This document shows positions 6,619 through 13,301 of a stretch of 24,906 bases of DNA, piece after piece (the first letter of the stretch is position 1; each line of letters starts with the position of its first letter). The notes beneath the pieces are model-generated. The model searched no databases, was not told the origin of the DNA, and saw only the letters and a list, made by a program, of their open reading frames with translations. A program made the position numbers and the translations under genes. This DNA is from Vulgatibacter sp035565615. Lineage in GTDB: Bacteria; Myxococcota; Myxococcia; Myxococcales; Vulgatibacteraceae. The DNA lies in NCBI GenBank assembly GCA_035565615.1, contig DATMSB010000145.1, positions 1-24,906 of the forward strand. Reading direction: 5' to 3'.

Positions 6619-8829
6619 ATGCGACCCTCCTCCACCCTCGCGCCGAAGGCGCTCTGGATCCTCGTCGCCACGGCGGCCCTGCAGGGCTGCGGCGGCGGGG
6701 GCGCGGATCTGGTCGAGGTGCCCACCGTCGCCGCGATCCTCGTCGAGCCGTCGTCCCTGGATCTCGAGCTCGGCGAGGAGCGCCGGCTCGACGCGCTGCC
6801 TGTGAGCCGCGACGGGGCCCGGATGCGGGATCTGCCGGTTTCCTTCCGCTCGGACGATTCGGCGATCGCGAAGGTCGACGCGGACGGCAAGGTCACGGGG
6901 CTGGCCCCCGGCGCCACCGTCGTCCGGCTCGAGTGCGAGGGGACGAGGGCGGAGGTACCGGTGCGGGTGTGGGCGCCGGTCCACTCCGTCCGCGTGGAGC
7001 CGCAGGACGCCTCGCCGGTGGTGGGGGAGGAGGTCACCCTCGTCGCCACCGCCTACGACGAGTTCGGTCTCGAGGTGCCGGGGCGGTACTTCGCCTGGTC
7101 CTCCAGCCGGCCCGAGGTCGCGGTCGTCGACGACGGGGGAAAGGTGCTCGCCGTGCGCGCGGGATCGACGGAGATCGTCGCCGCCGCGGGCGGGGTCCAG
7201 GGCAGCGCCACCGTGGTGGTGCGGGCGGCGGTCGACCGGGTGGTGATCGATCCACCCGAGGACTACGTCCGCCTGGGCAACACCACCCGCTTCCAGGCCA
7301 CGGTCTGGGACTCCCGGGGGCGCAGGCTCGACGATCGCGCCATCACCTGGTCGTCGACGGATCCCTCCATCGCCACCGTGGACGAGAGCGGCGTCGCCAG
7401 GGGGCTCCAGATCGGCCACGTGGAGATCGTCGCGACCGCCGACGGCGTCTCGGGCCGGGCACCTCTCGAGGTCAAGGACGTGGCCGTGGTGCGGGTGGAG
7501 ATCCTCCCGGCCTCGCCCCGGCTCCTCGTCGGCGACACCCTGCAGTTCGAGGCGATCGCCTACGACAAGGACGACAACGTCCTCGTGGGGCGACCGACCT
7601 CCTGGCGCATCGTGGAGGTCGAGCGGTTCGCGGCGATCGATCCGGCCTCCGGCGTGGTGAGGGCCCTACGCCCGGGTGTGGTCACCGTCGAGGTCCTGGT
7701 GGACGGGGTGCCGGCGAGGACCGACCTCCACGTGCGGCTGCGTCTGGTGGACGTGACGGCGGGCGAGGGGCACACCTGCGGCCTGAGCCCGATCGGCCAG
7801 GCCTGGTGCTGGGGGAGCAACGAGGACAGCCAGCTCGGCCAATACCCGCGGGGTCCCAACGACACCTCCTACCACGCCCTCCCCGTGGAGACCGAGGAGC
7901 TCTTCTCGTCGATCTCCGCCGGGGCCGGGCACACCTGCGCGGTGGCCCTCGACGGGACCGGCTGGTGCTGGGGACGAAACGAACGGGGGCAGCTCGGCAA
8001 CAACTCCACCGAGCCGTCGCCGTGGCCGGTGCGGGTGGGCGCGGGCCTACGCTTCCGCACGATCGAGGCGGGGAACCAGACCACCTGCGGCATCGCGGTG
8101 GACGGCCGGCTGTGGTGCTGGGGCCGGGGAACGGAGTGGCAGCTCGGCAACGAGTGGCCGGAGGACCGCCACGTGCCGGTCCCGTCCGCACGCGGCCTGC
8201 TCTTCGAACGGTTCGGCCTCGCCGCCACCCAGGTCTGTGCGGTGACGGCGGACGGCGACGGCTACTGCTGGGGACGGAACGTGAAGGGCCTCGGCCAGGC
8301 GGGCGTCCAGAAGTGGCCCGTCCCCCTGGCGCTCGACGCCGACCTCGATCTGGTGCGGATCGGCGTGGGCGAGGTCCACGCCTGCGGCCTCACCCGGGAC
8401 GGCGCCGCGTGGTGTTGGGGCGATCGCGACACCGGGAGCCTGGGGGACGGCTACGACGCGCCCCTCGGCAACTTCCCCCCTCCGTTCGGCCACTTCTCGC
8501 ACGTCCCTGTGCCGGTGCTGGGCGGGCACCAGTTCGTGGATCTGGTGGTCGGCGGGCGGGAGTCCTGCGGGATCGAGGAGGACGGCGCGATCTGGTGTTG
8601 GGGCTTCAACCTGGCCGGCGCGCACCCCATCTACCGGGAGCCCGTCCGCTTCCAGACCGACCTCGTCTTCCGCAAGATCGCGATGGGCCTCACCCACACC
8701 TGCGGGGTCACCGACGAAGACGTCGTCTACTGCTGGGGCGTCAACACGTCGGGCGAGGTCGGGCAGCCGGTCGGCTCGGGGAACACCTACTCCGTCCCCC
8801 TTCGCCTCTACCCCGAGGACGTACCGTGA
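6619..8829 (+). CDS. Lipoprotein with four Big2-like Ig domains and a seven-repeat RCC1 propeller
   Basis: Predicted envelope lipoprotein of 736 residues. The signal sequence ends in the lipobox LQGC with lipidated Cys24. Four Big2-like Ig domains follow (roughly 31-116, 118-205, 206-291, 293-374), each with the tell-tale pattern of 'W/F SS..P.vA.Vd..G.v.gl.pG...I'. From about 376 to the end are seven RCC1-type repeats, each marked by C-x9-CWG (for example HTCGLSPIGQAWCWG), so seven disulfide-closed blade hairpins are likely. Bacterial RCC1/BNR-like propellers usually bind proteins; the partner here is unknown. The ATG at 6619 starts right before the signal sequence, with a weak GAG site. It is divergent from the helicase and is followed after 43 bases by a paralogue, with which it probably forms an operon. 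Confidence 0.9.
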   Translation: MRPSSTLAPKALWILVATAALQGCGGGGADLVEVPTVAAILVEPSSLDLELGEERRLDALPVSRDGARMRDLPVSFRSDDSAIAKVDADGKVTGLAPGATVVRLECEGTRAEVPVRVWAPVHSVRVEPQDASPVVGEEVTLVATAYDEFGLEVPGRYFAWSSSRPEVAVVDDGGKVLAVRAGSTEIVAAAGGVQGSATVVVRAAVDRVVIDPPEDYVRLGNTTRFQATVWDSRGRRLDDRAITWSSTDPSIATVDESGVARGLQIGHVEIVATADGVSGRAPLEVKDVAVVRVEILPASPRLLVGDTLQFEAIAYDKDDNVLVGRPTSWRIVEVERFAAIDPASGVVRALRPGVVTVEVLVDGVPARTDLHVRLRLVDVTAGEGHTCGLSPIGQAWCWGSNEDSQLGQYPRGPNDTSYHALPVETEELFSSISAGAGHTCAVALDGTGWCWGRNERGQLGNNSTEPSPWPVRVGAGLRFRTIEAGNQTTCGIAVDGRLWCWGRGTEWQLGNEWPEDRHVPVPSARGLLFERFGLAATQVCAVTADGDGYCWGRNVKGLGQAGVQKWPVPLALDADLDLVRIGVGEVHACGLTRDGAAWCWGDRDTGSLGDGYDAPLGNFPPPFGHFSHVPVPVLGGHQFVDLVVGGRESCGIEEDGAIWCWGFNLAGAHPIYREPVRFQTDLVFRKIAMGLTHTCGVTDEDVVYCWGVNTSGEVGQPVGSGNTYSVPLRLYPEDVP

Positions 8830-8872
8830 TCTTCGTCTGCACCCCTTCGATGGCCGCGCCGGAGGCCCTGCC

Positions 8873-11272
8873 TTGAAGTCGATTCGACGCGCCTGCACCC
8901 TCTCCTTCGCCCTGGTCGCCTGGTGCGCCGCCTGCAGCGACGATCCCCCCGCTCCCGAGGTCGCCTACGTCCAGATCGATCCGGAGGAGGTCGAGATCGA
9001 GGTCGGCCAGTCGATGACGCTGGCCGCCACCGCCTTCGACGAGACGGGAAAGAAGATGGAGGCCGGGGCGGCGGCCTGGTCCTCCTCCGATCCCGCCGTC
9101 GCGGCGGTGAGCGAGGGCGGGGAGGTGGTCGGCGTCGCCCCGGGGGACGCCGTCGTCTCCGCGTCGATCGGCGGCAAGTCCGGCCGCACCGCCGTGAAGG
9201 TGCTCCCGCCCGGGGTGGCGCGGGTGGACATCGCCCCTGCCGCGGCCCGGATCCGCCCCGACGAGACGGTGCAGCTCTCGGCCACCGCGTTCTCCGCCTG
9301 GGAGGCGAAGGTCGAGGGGCGCGAGGTGACGTGGAGCTCGGCGGATCCCGACGTCGCGTCGGTGAGCGAGGGCGGCCTCGTCCGGGGCCGCGAGCCCGGG
9401 ATGGCGACGATCCTCGCGATCGTCGACGACGTGGCGGGATCGGTGGTGGTCGAGGTGATCCCCCACGTCTCGGTCGTGCGGGTGGAGCCGATCGACCTCG
9501 TCCTCTTCGAGGGGGAGAGCGGCACGCTCGAAGCGGTGGTCCTGGGAACCAACGGCGCCACCCTCGAGGATCGGGAGGTCGCGTGGAGCTCCACGGCCCC
9601 GGAGGTGGCCACCGTGGACGAGGCCGGGGTGGTGCAGGCGCTGCGCCCGGGGAAGGCGACCATCTACGCCGAGGTCGAGGAGGTGGTGAACCTGGCGACG
9701 GTCGAGGTGCGGCCGCTCCCCGCCACCCTGCGGATCGAGCCGCCCTCCCTGCTCCTCCAGGTCGACACCACCTGGGGCCTGTCGGCGCTCGTCACCGACA
9801 CCCTCGGCGTGGAGCGCACGGCGGAGGGCTGCACCTGGCGCTCCCTCGACCCCGAGGTGCTCCGGGTGGGAGGAGGTGGGGCGGTGCACGCGGTCGCGCG
9901 AGGGCTCACCCACGTCGAGGCCACCTGCGAGGGGCTGCAGGCCTCCATCCAGGCCGAGATCCTCCCCCGCGCCGAGCTCGAGATCGACGGGCCGGATCGC
10001 GTCGTGGTGGGCGAGAGCATCCAGCTCCAGGTGCTCGCGGGCGATCGGGAGCCGCGGGGCGAGGCGCGGATGGTGGCCGGCTCGGAGGAGGTGGCGGAGC
10101 TGGATTCGGACGGGCTCCTCCACGGGCTCGCCCCCGGCCGAGCGTGGGTCTTCGCCGAGGCGGAGGGGCGCACGGTGGGCCGCGAGCTCCTCTCCGTGCT
10201 CCGGTTCGACGAGCTGCGGAGCGGCCCCTGGCACACCTGCGGGCGCGCCACCACCGGCGAGTTCCATTGCTGGGGGAACACCCGGCTGCACCTCCCCGGC
10301 GAGGTCGCCGCGTGGCCCACGCCGATCCCCCATCCGATCCGGCCGTTCGCCGGCGATCCGTTCACGGATCTGGCCCTCGGCGAGGTCCTCAGCTACGGCC
10401 TCCGGGACGAACGCAGGTTCCCGTGGGGCTGCGACGACTGGACCTGCGAGTTCGCGGAGATGGGGAGCGTGGTCGGCGGCCCCACCGCCTCGCCTCCCCG
10501 GGTGTCGGCTGGGTACGCGCTGCGCACCGTGCAGCCCGGAGGCGTGTTCAGGTTCTCCCACTTCGCCTGCGGCCTGCAGGTCGACGGACGGGTCGAGTGC
10601 TGGGGAGAGGCGATCCCGCCGTCCAGCAACCCCTTCGCCATCCAGTTCGACGAGGCGGCCTTCGAGGGAGACTTCGCCAACACGGCGCAGACCTTCGTCG
10701 AGGTGGGGGTCGGGTTGACGAGCGTCTGCGCCCTCACCGAGGACGGCGAGGTCTGGTGCTGGGGCTCCGGCGGGATCGACGCGGCGGACGGGCTCTCCTT
10801 CGAGGAGGGCACGGGCTCGCCCCTGCCGGCGCCCCTCCCCGGCGCGCCCGCGCTCGCCTCGCTCTCGGTGGGCAAGTACCACGCCTGCGGCGTCACCCCC
10901 GCCGGCTCGGCGTGGTGCTGGGGACACAGCCGCGAAGGCGCCCTCGGCGCCGGCTCCCTCGGCTCGAGCGAGGCGCCGGTCGAGGTCGCCGGAGGCCACG
11001 TCTTCCGGCACGTCTCGGCGAGCATCGAGCACACCTGCGGCCTCACCGTCGACGACGAGATCCTCTGCTGGGGGCGCGGGGAGGCGGAGCCGGTCCAGGT
11101 GCCCCTCGCCGGCCCCTTCCTCCAGGTGGTGGCCGGCGCCAGGCACGCCTGCGCCCTGCGCACCGACGGCGTCGCCCTCTGCTGGGGCGACGCCTCGCTC
11201 TCCCAGACGGCGGACGACGCCGCCTCGATCCACGACGGATCGCCGCGGCCCATCTACCCGGAGAATCGTTAG
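8873..11272 (+). CDS. Lipoprotein with five Big2-like Ig domains and an RCC1 propeller (paralogue of the preceding gene)
   Basis: A 799-residue paralogue of the preceding gene with the same architecture. The signal sequence has a CAAC lipobox (Cys21, Cys18 less likely). Four clear Big2-like domains (about 28-110, 111-195, 196-281, 282-363) are followed by a more divergent fifth (364-443), then an RCC1 region with six C-x9-CWG repeats (HTCGRATTGEFHCWG is the first). The second blade position is degenerate: both marker cysteines are gone (LSYGL...FPWG) and a new pair, CDDWTC, appears just after. The start is a TTG at 8873 with a strong GGAGG seven bases upstream; no ATG or GTG lies near. It probably forms an operon with the gene 43 bases upstream. 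Likely periplasmic or surface exposed; ligand unknown. Confidence 0.9.
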   Translation: MKSIRRACTLSFALVAWCAACSDDPPAPEVAYVQIDPEEVEIEVGQSMTLAATAFDETGKKMEAGAAAWSSSDPAVAAVSEGGEVVGVAPGDAVVSASIGGKSGRTAVKVLPPGVARVDIAPAAARIRPDETVQLSATAFSAWEAKVEGREVTWSSADPDVASVSEGGLVRGREPGMATILAIVDDVAGSVVVEVIPHVSVVRVEPIDLVLFEGESGTLEAVVLGTNGATLEDREVAWSSTAPEVATVDEAGVVQALRPGKATIYAEVEEVVNLATVEVRPLPATLRIEPPSLLLQVDTTWGLSALVTDTLGVERTAEGCTWRSLDPEVLRVGGGGAVHAVARGLTHVEATCEGLQASIQAEILPRAELEIDGPDRVVVGESIQLQVLAGDREPRGEARMVAGSEEVAELDSDGLLHGLAPGRAWVFAEAEGRTVGRELLSVLRFDELRSGPWHTCGRATTGEFHCWGNTRLHLPGEVAAWPTPIPHPIRPFAGDPFTDLALGEVLSYGLRDERRFPWGCDDWTCEFAEMGSVVGGPTASPPRVSAGYALRTVQPGGVFRFSHFACGLQVDGRVECWGEAIPPSSNPFAIQFDEAAFEGDFANTAQTFVEVGVGLTSVCALTEDGEVWCWGSGGIDAADGLSFEEGTGSPLPAPLPGAPALASLSVGKYHACGVTPAGSAWCWGHSREGALGAGSLGSSEAPVEVAGGHVFRHVSASIEHTCGLTVDDEILCWGRGEAEPVQVPLAGPFLQVVAGARHACALRTDGVALCWGDASLSQTADDAASIHDGSPRPIYPENR

Positions 11273-11286
11273 CCCCCTCGACGACG

Positions 11287-11316
11287 GGAGCGGGTCTCGG
11301 TGGGCGGATCCGCTCC
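11287..11316 (+). terminator. Possible terminator hairpin after the RCC1 gene pair
   Basis: GGAGCGG (11287-11293) and CCGCTCC (11310-11316) form a perfect 7-bp stem around 16 bases, beginning 15 bases after the stop codon. It is followed by AAACGC rather than a T-tract, so termination is only suggested. Confidence 0.3.
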
Positions 11317-11377
11317 AAACGCTCGGAACCGCAATCTTTCTGCTTCGCCGGTCCCGGCCCGCGACGCACGATTCTTG

Positions 11378-11407
11378 GTGACACGCTCGGAAACCGTGGG
11401 CTAGGCT
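11378..11407 (+). promoter_or_regulatory. Possible promoter of the small-lipoprotein operon
   Basis: GTGACA (11378-11383; five of six matches to TTGACA), 18 bases, then TAGGCT (11402-11407; three of six). The implied transcript start near 11414 would leave a leader of about 140 bases before the first small lipoprotein gene. Confidence 0.3.
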
Positions 11408-11506
11408 CCGCCCACCCGACTCGGAGTTCCACATCGAACGGCCGGATTCTTCATCGATTGGGGGCGAGAACTCCATTCGGGGCTCGGATGGCCGTACCAT
11501 CGGGTC

Positions 11507-11532
11507 CGGGACCAAAGGAGTCCCGAGACTCC
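11507..11532 (+). promoter_or_regulatory. Two mutually exclusive small hairpins before the lipoprotein operon
   Basis: CGGGAC (11507-11512) can pair with GTCCCG (11520-11525). GGAGT (11517-11521) can instead pair with ACTCC (11528-11532). The two share bases 11520-11521 and cannot form together. They lie 22 bases before the ATG at 11555. Only the pairing potential is seen. Confidence 0.25.
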
Positions 11533-11554
11533 CAAAGGTGGCAGGAGAGGACGA

Positions 11555-11770
11555 ATGACGACCAAATGGAGTCTGCTGGCCTACGTGGCCTTGATTGCCC
11601 TCGCAACCGGTTGCGCCGGCCCGCGCTATGTCGCCGCCTCGACCGGTTCCAAGGGACAGGTGAAGTTTCTCTGGACCGACGGAAGCGACCAGGGCGTGGT
11701 CAAGTGCGAGGTCGCCGACAACGGCGATCTCAACCAGTGTCGGAACATGAACCTGGTGTTGGAGGACTGA
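11555..11770 (+). CDS. Small lipoprotein 1 with Cys-hairpin motif
   Basis: A 71-residue predicted lipoprotein. A hydrophobic signal (LLAYVALIALATGC) ends in the lipobox ATGC with Cys20. The mature part is only about 50 residues and contains VVKC, a turn ADNG, and a second Cys (C-x10-C), followed by NMNLVLED. I recognise no known family. The ATG has the purine-rich site AGGAGAGG upstream. It is the first of four similar tiny lipoprotein genes; the next starts only three bases after its stop. The shared pattern of a strand, Cys, Asn/Asp-Gly turn, Cys and then VLE(D/N) suggests they are diverged paralogues. Expected location is a membrane leaflet facing the periplasm or the surface. Confidence 0.8.
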   Translation: MTTKWSLLAYVALIALATGCAGPRYVAASTGSKGQVKFLWTDGSDQGVVKCEVADNGDLNQCRNMNLVLED

Positions 11771-11773
11771 TCG

Positions 11774-12070
11774 ATGCGCGCGTTCCATTCAAAGATGTTG
11801 GGGCTCCTCGCCCTCGTGGTGCTGACGCTCACGGTCGGCTGCACGAAGCGCACGATCCTCCGCTTCGAGGATCACCCGATCCAGAACCAGACCTACGTCG
11901 AGACGCTTCGGCATTCGAACTACCTGGTCAGCAGCACGATGGCCCACGAGTTCTGGCTCTGCCGCGACGACGCCACGGAGCTCGTGTGCAAGCCCACCTG
12001 CGACGGCGACACCGACCTCGCCTGCCCCGCGGTCGGCGGCAGCATCTCCATCACCTCGAACTTCCGCTGA
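11774..12070 (+). CDS. Small lipoprotein 2 with clustered cysteines
   Basis: A 98-residue predicted lipoprotein, the largest of the four. The signal MLGLLALVVLTLTVGC has the lipobox TVGC (Cys23). The mature part has a Thr/Asn-rich segment and then four cysteines within 23 residues, in the segments WLCRDDATELVC, KPTC and LAC, followed by GGSISITSNF. The first two match the C-x8-10-C hairpin of its neighbours; the other two are extra and could form a second disulfide. GGAGG lies eight bases before the ATG, inside the end of the preceding gene, so translation is probably coupled. Function unknown. Confidence 0.8.
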   Translation: MRAFHSKMLGLLALVVLTLTVGCTKRTILRFEDHPIQNQTYVETLRHSNYLVSSTMAHEFWLCRDDATELVCKPTCDGDTDLACPAVGGSISITSNFR

Positions 12071-12084
12071 ATCAGGAGAAATCC

Positions 12085-12345
12085 ATGAACAAGGCGAGAT
12101 TCTTCTTCCTCGTTGGCGCCCTCGCGCTCCTGGCGTCGGGCTGCGCCTCGAAGCACATCCTGGTCGGTCAGACCTTCATCGGCGAGGACCGCTCCATCAA
12201 GATGATGATGACGGCCCCGATGGGCTCGGACGACGATCGCATGGTCCACCAGCTCATGCGGATCTGCACCCTGAACGACGGAAGCGAGACGAACTGCAAG
12301 GACACGGTCGTCCTGGAGAACGTCCGCCCCGGCTCGCTCTACTGA
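12085..12345 (+). CDS. Small lipoprotein 3 with Cys-hairpin motif
   Basis: An 86-residue predicted lipoprotein. The signal FFFLVGALALLASGC ends in the lipobox ASGC (Cys20). The mature chain has a basic, Met-rich stretch (SIKMMMTAPM) and then the hairpin RICTLNDGSETNC (C-x9-C with an Asn-Asp-Gly turn), followed by KDTVVLEN. This tail resembles the NMNLVLED tail of small lipoprotein 1 and is the best sign of common origin. AGGAGA lies eight bases before the ATG, and the gap from the preceding stop is 14 bases. No known family recognised. Confidence 0.82.
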   Translation: MNKARFFFLVGALALLASGCASKHILVGQTFIGEDRSIKMMMTAPMGSDDDRMVHQLMRICTLNDGSETNCKDTVVLENVRPGSLY

Positions 12346-12361
12346 CGCTCGGAGGAACCAC

Positions 12362-12619
12362 ATGAAGACTCTTCTCATCACCGCTCTTCTCGGCGTCACC
12401 GTGCTCGCCTCCGGCTGCACCTCGACCCGGCGCTCGATCACGCACGTCCGCACCGAGAGCGACAAGGCCTACATCGCGTACGCCGAATGGGATCAGGGCC
12501 TCGGCACCTGGATCTCCGGCACCAACGATCGCTCCAAGGTGAAGCGCTGCTCGATCAACCCGGACAACTCGCTCTCCTGCGAGGAGGCCGAGGAGCTCAA
12601 CGCCCTCCTGAACCCGTGA
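12362..12619 (+). CDS. Small lipoprotein 4 with Cys-hairpin motif
   Basis: An 85-residue predicted lipoprotein. The signal LLITALLGVTVLASGC ends in the lipobox ASGC (Cys19). The mature chain has a likely strand (KAYIAYAEWDQGLGTW) and then the hairpin VKRCSINPDNSLSC (C-x9-C with an Asn-Pro-Asp-Asn turn) and a short acidic helix (EEAEELNALL). GGAGG sits six bases before the ATG, 16 bases after the preceding stop. It is the last of the four genes; a perfect 8-bp hairpin about 100 bases downstream probably ends the transcript. Function unknown. Confidence 0.82.
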   Translation: MKTLLITALLGVTVLASGCTSTRRSITHVRTESDKAYIAYAEWDQGLGTWISGTNDRSKVKRCSINPDNSLSCEEAEELNALLNP

Positions 12620-12720
12620 TTCGTCCGGGATCCCCTGTCGGCGCCGCGACCTCGGGCCCGGCGCCGGCGGGGGGTGCCCGGCGGACGGCTCGCCGCGGGC
12701 TTCACGCGGCGGGCCGAGCG

Positions 12721-12747
12721 CGCCCCCGTTCCCCGCGGGGGCGATTT
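12721..12747 (+). terminator. Hairpin terminator of the small-lipoprotein operon
   Basis: CGCCCCCG (12721-12728) and CGGGGGCG (12736-12743) form a perfect 8-bp stem with a 7-base loop, followed by ATTTCG. The U-tract is short. It lies 101 bases after the last lipoprotein gene and ends 18 bases before the next ATG. Confidence 0.5.
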
Positions 12748-12765
12748 CGTGGTACCTCGCCGACG

Positions 12766-13203
12766 ATGAGCGAAGCGGATGGGCGCGCGGTCGCCGAGGC
12801 CTTTCTCGAGCACCCGGAGCACGAGCTGTACGACGAGGCGACGCCCGGCGAGCTCCAGGGCCTCGAGCGCCTGGTGGGGGTGACCCTGCCGCCTTCGCTC
12901 CGCGCCTTCCTCCTGGTGGGATCGGGGGGCGTGCTGGCGACCGGCGCGCTGCTCCTGGGAACGAAGGATCCCGAGCAGCTCGGCGCCACCCTGCAGAGCG
13001 TGACCACGGACCTGCGGCGGGAGGGCCTGCCCGCCCACCTCCTCCCCATCGTGGACGGCGACCGCTTCTACTGCCTCGACCTCTCCCGCCGAGACGCCGA
13101 GGGCGAGTGCCCGGTGGTGGAGGTCGACCCGGAGCGCTTCGCGCCGATCGCAACCCTGGGGACGTTCGCGGCCTTCGCCCGGGAGATCCTCCTCCCCTCC
13201 TGA
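12766..13203 (+). CDS. SMI1/KNR4 (SUKH)-like protein
   Basis: A 145-residue acidic cytosolic protein. The segment GLERLVGVTLPPSLRAFLL followed by GSGGV fits the SUKH fold signature (an N-terminal helix, then 'LP.slr.fL...nGg'), and later strands (LLPIVDGDRFYCLDL, CPVVEV) and the closing helix TFAAFAREIL fit the same fold. SUKH proteins are often immunity proteins against contact-dependent or polymorphic toxins, but many are of unknown role. No toxin gene is next to it. The ATG at 12766 has no clear ribosome-binding site and follows a terminator hairpin closely, so either the start or the terminator call may need revising. Assignment is by motif only. Confidence 0.6.
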   Translation: MSEADGRAVAEAFLEHPEHELYDEATPGELQGLERLVGVTLPPSLRAFLLVGSGGVLATGALLLGTKDPEQLGATLQSVTTDLRREGLPAHLLPIVDGDRFYCLDLSRRDAEGECPVVEVDPERFAPIATLGTFAAFAREILLPS

Positions 13204-13301
13204 CGCCGACCGGCCGGATGCCTCCTTTTTGCCCGGCGCGCCCCACCGCCCCACCTTTGGATCTCGACGTGCGCCGACCGCCGCTGCGACGCGAGGGGGA
13301 C

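Noticed and set aside
8741..11788. A 1,015-codon open frame antisense to the second RCC1 lipoprotein
   Set aside because: Long antisense frames are expected in DNA of this GC content; the translation is His/Arg/Gly/Asp-rich without domains, while the plus strand encodes a clear lipoprotein.
13218..13301. An earlier ATG for the nucleotidyltransferase
   Set aside because: The added residues are low-complexity, and the GTG at 13302 has a better ribosome-binding site; not fully excluded.
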